This document shows, piece after piece, positions 15,165 through 20,543 of a stretch of DNA of 37,023 bases. Each line of letters begins with the position of its first letter. Position 1 is the first letter of the stretch. Location of the stretch: positions 1 through 37,023 of the IMG/VR virus record IMGVR_UViG_3300030119_000582, one strand, 5' to 3'. The DNA is from a virus. Under the pieces are notes generated by a model. The model saw only the letters and a list, made by a program, of their open reading frames with translations. It was not told the origin of the DNA and did no database searches. A program made the position numbers and the translations under genes.

Positions 15165-15418
15165 TGGCCACGCCTCGCAAGGGTAAGGCCAGGGTCAAGG
15201 TTACGAGCTCCGGCAAAAAAGTGAGCTACGGGCAAGCTGGACGCGCTAAGGACGGCGGACCTCGAGTTCGGGCTGGCACCAAAAAAGGCGATGCCTATTG
15301 CGCTAGGAGCGCTGGGCAAATGAAACGCAGCCCAAAAGCTGCCAAAAACCCAAACTCTCCCCTGCGGCTATCTAGGAAGCGCTGGAAGTGTGCCGGGACA
15401 AAATCGCGGAGAAAATAA
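15164..15418 (+). CDS. DUF6321-like basic protein, 84 aa
   Basis: An 84-aa Lys/Arg/Gly-rich protein with 'ARVKVTSSGKKVSYGQAGRA', 'VRAGTKKGDAYCARSAGQMK' and the ending 'SRKRWKCAGTKSRRK'. This pattern matches DUF6321, a small family frequent in marine phages and of unknown function. The two Cys residues and basic termini could suit nucleic-acid binding. It is translationally coupled to the 40-aa gene by TAATG and is followed by the 58-aa gene after a TAAATG junction. Confidence 0.8.
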   Translation: MATPRKGKARVKVTSSGKKVSYGQAGRAKDGGPRVRAGTKKGDAYCARSAGQMKRSPKAAKNPNSPLRLSRKRWKCAGTKSRRK

Positions 15419-15595
15419 ATGGCAAAAGGCGTAAAGCATTACAAACGAGACGGAACTGTATTTGAGGGAAATATGCACAAGATGCCAAATGGCCAGCTGC
15501 ATTCAGGAAAAACACACGGCAAAACGTCAGTGAGATTATTTCATTTCGGGCAGCTGTCGGAGACTGCCAAAAAAAAAGCTAGGAGGAAAAAATAA
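15419..15595 (+). CDS. Small basic phage protein, 58 aa
   Basis: Fifty-eight residues. Landmarks are 'MAKGVKHYKRDGTVFEGNMH', 'KMPNGQLHSGKTHGKTSVRL' and 'FHFGQLSETAKKKARRKK'. Closely similar small proteins accompany DUF6321-like genes in other marine phages. It is rich in His and Lys, with no membrane segment. The ATG follows the previous stop with no gap, and the coding end contains AGGAGG, which serves as the Shine-Dalgarno for the next gene at 15596. Function is unknown. Confidence 0.75.
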   Translation: MAKGVKHYKRDGTVFEGNMHKMPNGQLHSGKTHGKTSVRLFHFGQLSETAKKKARRKK

Positions 15596-15781
15596 ATGCC
15601 AGCAAAAAGAGGTCTTTACGCAAACATTGCAGCTAAAAGACGCAGAATTAAAGCAGGATCGGGCGAAAAAATGAGAAAACCCGGCACCAAGGGAGCACCA
15701 ACGGCAGCCCAGTTTAAAGCAGCTGCTAAAACTGCCAAAAAACCAAAAGCAAAGAAAACAACAAAATCCAAAAAAAGATAA
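15596..15781 (+). CDS. Small basic phage protein, 61 aa
   Basis: A 61-aa protein, 'MPAKRGLYANIAAKRRRIKA', 'GSGEKMRKPGTKGAPTAAQF', ending in a Lys/Ala tail. This is a recurring small protein of marine phages ('KGLYANIHAKRKRIAAGSGEKM' type). Its charge and Ala-Lys tail recall histone H1-like or protamine-like tails, but DNA condensation is only a hypothesis. AGGAGG lies 9 nt before the ATG, a strong ribosome binding site implying high expression. Confidence 0.78.
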   Translation: MPAKRGLYANIAAKRRRIKAGSGEKMRKPGTKGAPTAAQFKAAAKTAKKPKAKKTTKSKKR

Positions 15782-15796
15782 AAAGGAGAAAATATA

Positions 15797-15892
15797 ATGC
15801 CTCAAGGCAAAGGCACGTACGGAAACAAGCGCGGTAGGCCGCCAATGAAGAAAAAACCAATGAAAGGAAAGAAAAAAAGAAAAATGTATTGA
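15797..15892 (+). CDS. Tiny basic protein, 31 aa
   Basis: Thirty-one residues: 'MPQGKGTYGNKRGRPPMKKK' followed by a Lys-rich tail ending Met-Tyr. AAAAGGAGAAAAT precedes the ATG, an excellent ribosome binding site. The 'GxYGNKxGRPP' stretch resembles an AT-hook core (GRP), which binds the AT minor groove. It is the last of the five-gene basic cluster, ending about 90 nt before the terminator hairpin. Confidence 0.7.
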   Translation: MPQGKGTYGNKRGRPPMKKKPMKGKKKRKMY

Positions 15893-15979
15893 TGGTTGGC
15901 TTTGTCGGTTTTTTGTTCCGCCCTCCCCTTGCTTGGTTATTCCAAGAATTTGGGCGTTTTTTTGGCCGACTAAGAGAGA

Positions 15980-16003
15980 GCCTCGCTTCGGCGGGGCTTT
16001 TTT
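15980..16003 (+). terminator. Rho-independent terminator after the basic-protein cluster
   Basis: GCCTCGC and GCGGGGC pair over 7 bp (one T-G pair), closed by a TTCG tetraloop and followed by six T residues. It ends directly against the ATG of the next gene at 16004, so its 3' arm also supplies the only purine-rich sequence that could act as that gene's ribosome binding site. Confidence 0.85.
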
Positions 16004-16375
16004 ATGACTAAACATTACTACGGATTTGAACTCTCGCGGGTCATTGATCCAGGCACCCTCGAGGGCGTGATTGACCTCGGGTTCAATATGTTTCTAAAAG
16101 CAAGAGTGGAGTTTTTTGGGTTAATTTGGCCAAGACTTGATAGTTGCGACCTAAGAGAGAAAGAAGCGGCTAAGAAAGCAATAGAAGGATTACTCAATAT
16201 CGTTCGAGGCGAAGAGATAGAGATTTACTCGCATTCATTTGCAAACGGCCTGGTGTCGGGTGTGCCTTTCGTTTGGATTCAAGATTGCAAAATTAATTTG
16301 TGCGAGGCGCTTGTGAATAGCGGGTTTGCAAGGCCAGATAGCATTGGAAATAGGGGGGCATGGTTCAATGATTAA
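16004..16375 (+). CDS. Degenerate SNase-like (thermonuclease-fold) protein
   Basis: A 123-aa protein aligning by eye with small staphylococcal-nuclease-like phage proteins. It has 'FELSRVIDPGTLEGVIDLGF', where the family has R-V-x-D-G-D-T followed by 'IDLGF', then 'RVEFFGLIWPRLDS', and a C-terminal 'INLCEALVNSGFAR', the family's 'LN..LV..G.A' end. Several catalytic positions are lost: the DGDT motif is D-P-G-T, and the D-x-P-E motif is absent. It is therefore probably not an active nuclease. The ATG abuts the terminator T-run with no separate Shine-Dalgarno. It overlaps the next gene by 8 nt. Confidence 0.6.
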   Translation: MTKHYYGFELSRVIDPGTLEGVIDLGFNMFLKARVEFFGLIWPRLDSCDLREKEAAKKAIEGLLNIVRGEEIEIYSHSFANGLVSGVPFVWIQDCKINLCEALVNSGFARPDSIGNRGAWFND

Positions 16376-16547
16376 AAGATTGTTTCAAGTCTATGCGATG
16401 CGACAGAAAATTGCTGCGTTGAAAAAAAAATTAGCGAAACAAAGCGACAGAGTCGATAAAAAAATTCCTCGAGAAGAGTTGGCAATGCTGGAAAACCAGG
16501 TTTGGCTCTCGCAGCCTTGGGTTTTGAACGAAAAATCTGGTGAGTGA
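16368..16547 (+). CDS. Small coiled-coil protein, 59 aa
   Basis: The ATG at 16368 overlaps the end of the SNase-like gene by 8 nt, with a GGGGGG run 9 nt upstream. The protein is basic and helical ('VYAMRQKIAALKKKLAKQSD', then 'IPREELAMLENQVWLS'), with heptad-like spacing suggesting a coiled coil. No family is recognised. It is the last plus-strand gene before the convergent junction, and its stop lies inside a 16-bp perfect palindrome. Confidence 0.6.
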   Translation: MIKRLFQVYAMRQKIAALKKKLAKQSDRVDKKIPREELAMLENQVWLSQPWVLNEKSGE

Positions 16548-16561
16548 GGGGCTAGCCCCTC
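16546..16561. repeat. 16-bp perfect palindrome
   Basis: GAGGGGCTAGCCCCTC reads the same on both strands with no loop. It begins at the stop codon of the 59-aa gene and is followed by a C-rich stretch (CCACCCCCGCCCC). There is no T-run, so it is not a classic terminator; it could be a protein-binding site or part of a bidirectional transcription end. Otherwise I see nothing clear in 16562-16741. Confidence 0.6.
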
Positions 16562-16741
16562 CACCCCCGCCCCGGTATAGTCAGAAGGGGGGTCAATGTT
16601 GGTAAGTCATTGATTTTATTAGGTATGTTGTCTGTCTATTTAAACAATCATACAGCCTTCCTACAAGCATACACTCGTAAGCCCTTGTTTTTGTTGATCT
16701 TTTTCCGTTTCTTCCCCGCGCATTTGCCCTCCCTGCCTCTC

Positions 16742-16981
16742 TTACTGCGTGAGAGAGCGGCTATCCTCTATCGCCAGTGTATTCTTCGGTCGAACCACTG
16801 GTTTGCAGTAGGCTGTAATATTCTGTTGAGGGCCAGTGTTCATACGGTCTTTGGAGGTCGCTTGCCTCTCTGTGTAGAGGGCGTATCGGTTACAATCGAA
16901 GGCGCTCTCAAACAACATTCGCGGATCACTCTCCGCGTCGGAGCCCTCAATCACCACGACCAGAAGGAAGAGCATCTTCAC
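16742..16981 (-). CDS. Small protein with signal-peptide-like N-terminus, 79 aa
   Basis: It starts at GTG (16981) or the ATG two codons on, overlapping the end of terS by 35 or 29 nt. The N-terminus 'MKMLFLLVVVIEGSDAES' is short and hydrophobic like an export signal. Two cysteines follow, in 'ESAFDCNRYALYTERQAT' and 'NITAYCKPVV', a spacing seen in small secreted phage proteins. A plus-strand frame (16610-17029) covers the same bases but would run into terS, so I favour this one. Function is unknown. Confidence 0.55.
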   Translation of the reverse strand: MKMLFLLVVVIEGSDAESDPRMLFESAFDCNRYALYTERQATSKDRMNTGPQQNITAYCKPVVRPKNTLAIEDSRSLTQ

Positions 16982-17390
16982 TGTTGTTTATATCCTTCAA
17001 TGCTTGTAGATGTTCCGATTGTAAATTGATCTGCACAGCTGGTCCTTGCTTCTCACCGTATCGCTCTGGGTCTACCTTGCCAGCAACCCAACGTCTCGCA
17101 TCAATCCTTACCTTTGCTATCTGCGCGTCCGCAGTGTCGATGCAAGAGTCTGCGATCTTAATGGTCTCATCGGCCAGAGTCTCTGCAAAATGCCTTTGAG
17201 CGCGTTTGTACTCGTCTCTGCGTCCAGGTTTACGATCTAGCCAGCCATACCATATACGCTTAGAAACCTGATATTTCCTAATCGCCTCGGTCACTGGCAG
17301 CCCGGTTGCCAAATCCTCAAAAATGTCCTGCTCGCTCAAATCTAACCGAGCATACAACTGCTTAGTAATCTTTTGACCACTCACTTTCAT
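16947..17390 (-). CDS. terS: Terminase small subunit (TerS), Sf6-like
   Basis: A 147-aa protein with the layout of Sf6-type small terminases. An N-terminal helix-turn-helix ('DIFEDLATGLPVTEAIRKYQ', 'VSKRIWYGWLDRKPG') recognises DNA. A central helical part ('HFAETLADETIKIADSCIDT') follows, then the family hallmark 'RIDARRWVAGKVDPERYGEK'. It would bind the packaging start site and regulate TerL, which here is encoded 3.4 kb away. The ATG at 17390 follows AGGAG closely; a TTG one codon upstream is the alternative. It overlaps the zinc-ribbon gene by 29 nt. Confidence 0.88.
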   Translation of the reverse strand: MKVSGQKITKQLYARLDLSEQDIFEDLATGLPVTEAIRKYQVSKRIWYGWLDRKPGRRDEYKRAQRHFAETLADETIKIADSCIDTADAQIAKVRIDARRWVAGKVDPERYGEKQGPAVQINLQSEHLQALKDINNSEDALPSGRGD

Positions 17391-17682
17391 CAACTCCTAT
17401 CTCTCGTAAAATATCGCTCTCGAGCTCATCAAACTCGTTGTAACCGCCTTTCGGAACAACCAGTGCATCACGCTCCCAATCATTTGCTCGCCTCGTAAGA
17501 GGCTTAGGTTTCGCCTCCAACACCACTGGCAATTTACGCTCGCGAACTGGCCGCGTAAAGTAACTTTCGCGTGTGTTAAATCTGCATCCACATTCTTTAC
17601 ACTCTCTTCTACGTATAACGCTCTGAGAGTCCTTCTGAGTGTCCACAACAAAAGTTTGACCAGAACATTGGGTACAGATCAT
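17362..17682 (-). CDS. NrdR-like zinc-ribbon protein, 106 aa
   Basis: The first 45 residues mirror the zinc ribbon of NrdR: 'MICTQCSGQTFVVDTQ' and 'IRRRECKECGCRFNTRES', giving a CxxC...CxxC metal site and the RRRxC stretch that contacts DNA. The ATP-cone domain of genuine NrdR is absent; the rest (residues 46-106) is charged and unrelated. It may be a DNA-binding regulator of phage or host genes. It lies between the nuclease and TerS with an ATGA overlap upstream and a 29-nt overlap downstream. Confidence 0.75.
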   Translation of the reverse strand: MICTQCSGQTFVVDTQKDSQSVIRRRECKECGCRFNTRESYFTRPVRERKLPVVLEAKPKPLTRRANDWERDALVVPKGGYNEFDELESDILREIGVDESEWSKDY

Positions 17683-18029
17683 AAAAGCTCTCCTTGCGCC
17701 TCAGATTTGCTCTTACGAGGTTTCCCACGCACCACTCTAGCCACTTGGTCCAGCGCAGTACGATTAGACACCATTGTGCCAGTGAACCTAAGCACCCGAT
17801 AACCGTGCTCTAATGCTAAATTATATTTTTCGCAGTCCTTGTGAAAACCAGCACCAGTCGTATGCCTTCCACCCGACCAGGTTCCTCCCTCGATCTCGGC
17901 AACCAACCAATGCCGAGGAAAGAGGAAATCAAACCGAAACCTTCGACCAGGTATCAACATTTTCTCCCGCACATATCGGATGCCAGCTTCATCCAATTGT
18001 GCAGCAAACTTCTCCTCTAACTTACTCAT
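17679..18029 (-). CDS. PD-(D/E)XK endonuclease-like protein (DUF559/VSR-type), 116 aa
   Basis: I place the start at the ATG at 18027-18029 (MSKLEEKFAAQLDEAG); a longer frame would run into the TA repeat. The core 'RRFRFDFLFPRHWLVAEIEG' has the D...ExE pattern of this nuclease fold, followed by 'GGRHTTGAGFHKDCEKYN' and 'GYRVLRFTGTMV', a combination standard in a phage nuclease family. Possible roles include recombination intermediate or nick processing, or end processing in packaging, given that TerS is two genes downstream. No clear Shine-Dalgarno is visible; the upstream DNA is the repeat-rich region. Confidence 0.78.
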   Translation of the reverse strand: MSKLEEKFAAQLDEAGIRYVREKMLIPGRRFRFDFLFPRHWLVAEIEGGTWSGGRHTTGAGFHKDCEKYNLALEHGYRVLRFTGTMVSNRTALDQVARVVRGKPRKSKSEAQGELL

Positions 18030-18032
18030 AAT

Positions 18033-18268
18033 TTGCGCAACTGCGTAGGTTGCGCAATATATATATATATAGAGCAACTTACGCACTTACGCACACCTCT
18101 TAACCCATTGATTCCATTGCAATTTTTCCTTGCGTAAGTTCATAAAACAAACCTACGCACCCACGAACTTACGCACTTCTGCAAACCCTTGGTACATAAG
18201 GCTTTGCGAGTGCGTAGGTTGTATAATCTGCGTAGGTTCGCAACTTACGCACTTACGCACTTACGCAC
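18033..18268. repeat. Iteron-like repeat region beside an AT tract; possible origin or packaging site
   Basis: Eleven copies of the core TACGCA (or TGCGTA) occur in about 230 nt, mostly as TTACGCAC or CTACGCAC preceded by AA. Forward copies begin at 18079, 18087, 18153, 18169, 18245, 18253 and 18261; inverted copies lie at 18042, 18131, 18211 and 18229. The last three forward copies are head-to-tail every 8 nt. Two TTGCGCAA palindromes (18033 and 18050) flank one inverted copy, next to an alternating TA tract at 18057-18071. Clustered iterons beside an easily melted tract fit an origin; TerS or regulator binding are alternatives. Confidence 0.8.
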
Positions 18269-18323
18269 TTTTTCCGAGTAAATAACCAGCTAAAAACCCG
18301 GCTACAAAAACAATCTCAATCAT
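18261..18323 (-). CDS. Possible 20-aa membrane peptide
   Basis: The frame MIEIVFVAGFLAGYLLGKSA starts at an ATG overlapping the stop of the EF-hand gene (ATGA at 18320-18323) and stops inside the repeat array. It would be a single hydrophobic helix with a Lys near its end. The coupling and hydrophobicity are suggestive, but length gives little statistical support. Confidence 0.3.
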   Translation of the reverse strand: MIEIVFVAGFLAGYLLGKSA

Positions 18324-18601
18324 TTATTTCCGTTCCGTTTGAGCACCACTTGGCTGCCATATGCAGCAGCAATTACCCCAGCCATTGAGATGTAAAATAG
18401 ATCGCTGATTGACCCGATTGTTTGCAGCCGATCAGCATCGATGGGTAGCAATGCGAGGAACGGATAAACGCACATCGCAGTGATCGCCAGCCAGGACTGC
18501 GACAACATGGTCGAGTCTTTCTCAAGCTTGCTAGCCAGTTGTGCTTCTTCTTGTGTAATTTTTCCATCACCATCTATATCTAGTTCTATGTCTGGGCTCA
18601 T
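18320..18601 (-). CDS. Membrane protein with EF-hand motif, possible holin
   Basis: The start is the ATG at 18599-18601, overlapping the methyltransferase stop (ATGA). The 93-aa protein begins 'MSPDIELDIDGDGKITQEE', a canonical EF-hand loop (D-x-D-x-D-G-x-I-x-x-E). Two membrane segments follow, around residues 35-53 ('SWLAITAMCVYPFLALL') and 65-85 ('SDLFYISMAGVIAAAYGSQV'). Marine phages often carry this EF-hand plus two-helix arrangement near lysis genes. Calcium binding and holin activity are plausible but unproven. The endolysin is far away at 35553-35909. Confidence 0.7.
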   Translation of the reverse strand: MSPDIELDIDGDGKITQEEAQLASKLEKDSTMLSQSWLAITAMCVYPFLALLPIDADRLQTIGSISDLFYISMAGVIAAAYGSQVVLKRNGNK

Positions 18602-19881
18602 TCTTCCTCCTCTATCTGTTCGTTTAGCACGATCCATGCTTTAGCTGCTGTTTGTGGCACTACTCCGTTACCCAAGAGTCTAAGTCGGTCTACGCGGTTT
18701 TTTTGATCACTTGTCACCCTTGGAATTCCCAGTTCCCAAGATCCGTCCAGCCAAGAGGCAACCCCATCAAACCCTCGACCCAAGTTGAGTTCAACGTCGC
18801 AGATCTCTGATCCTTGTTGTTGGTGTGCTGAACTGCTACGTCCAGTGTGTCCATGCTCACCTTCCCATTGCGAATCCTGCCTCCCTTGTAACCTCCCTTG
18901 TGATCTCTCGTTGATGGTGTTGGCCACTTCCTCACCGCTTGCTCTAGCTTTGCCTCGTAACCTACTTTTTTGAGTCGTTTTTCCACGCTCTCCGTGCTGT
19001 CGGTCATTGCTCCGCTTGCTCTTGGTGTTGGCCATTGTCTCTTCGGTTTGTCCGACAAGCTGTCTTTCACCGCTGCCCCTATGTTCCATCCATGGCCACC
19101 GTTCTCGTGGGAGGGTGCGACTCCTGTCCCCCCCGTCATCGCTGTTGGGGTTGGCCATAGATCCTTCTTGACCGCTGTTTCCAGTCCATCCCCACTGTTC
19201 TGACTCACTCCCTTGCGATTGTAGTTGCCGTGAAGAGTCGGGGTTGGCCAATTCTTGGGTTCCTCGTGTACTTGGTTCCGTAGCCTCGCTTGAGTCGTCC
19301 GACCTTTTTCCTTGTACTTCTGCCACGCTTCCGCACTCCCCTTTCGTCCCGCATCCTCCACTGATACGGTTAGCCAAGATGAAGACTCGTTTCCTTTGGT
19401 GCGGTGCGCCAACTTCACTCGCGCTGAAAATTCCAAACGTCGTTTTGTAATTAAGTCCTTCCAGGTCTTCGATAACTTCTCGAAGTCCGAGAGAGATGTG
19501 TCCTTCGACGTTTTCGAAGAAACACTGAACAGGTCTAACTGCTCGAATAATGTCGTAGATGTACGGCCAGAGGTGTCGGGGGTCGTCTTTGCCTTTTCTT
19601 TTCCCTGCTGCGGAAAATGGCTGACAAGGATAGCCGCCAGTGAGGACATCAACTCTGTCTCGAAAGCAGTCCACTGGCAGGGTTTTAAGATTCGACCATA
19701 TAGGTGCGGCATCCAACTGACCCGCTTCCATCTTTGCAACCAGGTTCGCAATGGCGAAGGCTTCGATTTCCACATGAGCGACGACTCGATGTTCAAATCC
19801 GGCAAGCTCAAATCCTCTTTCGATTCCACCATAGCCGGTGCAAAGGCTAAGGACAGTGGGTAGTTCTTCGGGAGAATCCAC
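18598..19881 (-). CDS. DNA cytosine-5 methyltransferase (Dcm-type)
   Basis: A 427-aa C5 methyltransferase starting at GTG (19879-19881). Motif I is 'LSLCTGYGGIERGFELAG' (residues 11-28), motif IV 'GGYPCQPFSAAG' with catalytic C86, motif VI 'FFENVEGH' (E123-N124-V125), motif VIII 'GAPHQRKRVFILA', and the closing motif 'LLGNGVVPQTA' (402-412). Residues about 180-370 are a low-complexity, Ser/Gly/Gln/Arg-rich region with four repeats of the A-N-(P/T) type ('LANPDSS', 'MANPNSD', 'MANTKSK', 'VANTINE'), occupying the target-recognition region. It would methylate phage DNA, likely against restriction. It shares nearly all its length with another open frame. Confidence 0.92.
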   Translation of the reverse strand: MDSPEELPTVLSLCTGYGGIERGFELAGFEHRVVAHVEIEAFAIANLVAKMEAGQLDAAPIWSNLKTLPVDCFRDRVDVLTGGYPCQPFSAAGKRKGKDDPRHLWPYIYDIIRAVRPVQCFFENVEGHISLGLREVIEDLEGLNYKTTFGIFSASEVGAPHQRKRVFILANRISGGCGTKGECGSVAEVQGKRSDDSSEATEPSTRGTQELANPDSSRQLQSQGSESEQWGWTGNSGQEGSMANPNSDDGGDRSRTLPRERWPWMEHRGSGERQLVGQTEETMANTKSKRSNDRQHGERGKTTQKSRLRGKARASGEEVANTINERSQGRLQGRQDSQWEGEHGHTGRSSSAHQQQGSEICDVELNLGRGFDGVASWLDGSWELGIPRVTSDQKNRVDRLRLLGNGVVPQTAAKAWIVLNEQIEEEE

Positions 19882-19883
19882 AA
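18714..19883 (-). other. 389-codon open frame overlapping the methyltransferase, WPTP repeats
   Basis: A same-strand frame shifted relative to the methyltransferase stays open for 389 codons, with a TTG start 2 nt upstream of the methyltransferase GTG. It contains four W-P-T-P repeats ('NWPTPTLHGNYN', 'LWPTPTAMTGG', 'QWPTPRASGAM', 'KWPTPSTRDHKGG') and ends 'LNSTWVEGLMGLPLGWTDLG'. This resembles the C-terminus of database phage proteins (E-W-L-M-G-F-P-x-G-W-T type) usually annotated as methyltransferase-associated. The repeats are the same bases that encode A-N-T/A-N-P in the methyltransferase frame. It could be a genuine overprinted gene, a frameshift product, or a shadow. Confidence 0.4.
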
Positions 19884-19884
19884 T

Positions 19885-20268
19885 TTATTTCTTCCTCCTC
19901 AGTGCGAATATCTTGTCAGCGCTGCGCAGCCCAAAGGACGCGCTAATGGCCAGGAACAAGAGATAGGTGTACCACTCATCAAGCTCGTTCAGCACATCAA
20001 AGCCATGCCGCACTCTCTCAATGATCTCCGGGTTATCAACAAACACGCCGTAAAAGATAGCGATCAATGGCGAGGCCAGGATTAAGCACCAAAACTCATC
20101 CTTATAACTGTTGGTCGTAGCATCGGCCATCTTGCTTTCCCAATCACTGGTGCTCTCTAATACCTTCATCTTTTGCGAGTGCTTCGCTTGGGCTAACTCG
20201 CCTCGATTCTTAATTATGGACCCAGCAATGTTTGCCACTGGCTGGATTAAACTCGTTAAAATACTCAC
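19885..20268 (-). CDS. Holin-like membrane protein, 127 aa
   Basis: The GTG at 20266-20268 is chosen because GGAGGAGG lies just upstream and it overlaps the previous stop (GTGA). The protein starts 'MSILTSLIQPVANIAGSIIK', has a charged amphipathic stretch, then hydrophobic segments around 'FWCLILASPLIAIFYGVFVD' and 'WYTYLLFLAISASFGLRSAD', and ends in a basic tail (RRKK). Size, order and charged tail match the phage 'holin of 3TMs' type proteins. It would permeabilise the inner membrane for the M15 endolysin. It sits 4 nt before the methyltransferase start. Confidence 0.72.
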   Translation of the reverse strand: MSILTSLIQPVANIAGSIIKNRGELAQAKHSQKMKVLESTSDWESKMADATTNSYKDEFWCLILASPLIAIFYGVFVDNPEIIERVRHGFDVLNELDEWYTYLLFLAISASFGLRSADKIFALRRKK

Positions 20269-20465
20269 CGCTCCTCCTCCATTAGTTTTAAGTGGTGCCA
20301 CTTATCAATCACGTTTTCTGTTTGTTCTTTTTCTAAGCCGTGCCACACTTTGAAATTTTTCACGATTAATTTTCGCAGCTTCCGATCAAAGCCTCTTGCA
20401 CTTACGTCCTTTAAAACCGCAATCGCATCTAATTGCTTATGTAAATGCTGCACATCCAAACTCAT
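20265..20465 (-). CDS. Small unknown protein, 66 aa
   Basis: AAGGAGA ends 4 nt before the ATG at 20463-20465, which sets this start over a longer in-frame one lying inside the terminator. The protein is helical and charged ('MSLDVQHLHKQLDAIAVLKD', 'RGFDRKLRKLIVKNFKVWHG'). Its C-terminal codons (MEEER) double as the Shine-Dalgarno of the holin-like gene, so expression of the two is linked. I recognise no family. Confidence 0.65.
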   Translation of the reverse strand: MSLDVQHLHKQLDAIAVLKDVSARGFDRKLRKLIVKNFKVWHGLEKEQTENVIDKWHHLKLMEEER

Positions 20466-20479
20466 AATCTCTCCTTTAC

Positions 20480-20534
20480 AAAAAACCGCCCACCGTCGCA
20501 TCCTGGTCGAACTTTTATTTTTAGGCAGTGGGCG
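20480..20534 (-). terminator. Terminator downstream of the primase gene
   Basis: CGCCCAC (20528-20534 on the minus strand) pairs with GTGGGCG (20487-20493), separated by 34 nt that may fold further, and is followed on the minus strand by G and six T residues. It lies between the primase stop and the 66-aa gene, so it would separate the replication transcript from the lysis/methyltransferase transcript. Confidence 0.65.
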
Positions 20535-20543
20535 ATTCTTTTC

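Noticed and set aside
16610-17029. 139-aa plus-strand frame
   Set aside because: It has no good ribosome binding site, runs into terS on the other strand, and overlaps the better-supported 79-aa minus-strand gene.
18033-18268. CRISPR array
   Set aside because: Repeats are about 8 bp, in both orientations and without regular spacers; no cas genes are present. The Cas4-like protein at 24594 belongs to a phage recombination operon.
19312-19863. 183-aa plus-strand frame antisense to the methyltransferase
   Set aside because: It is covered by conserved methyltransferase motifs I-VIII on the other strand and shows no known motif.
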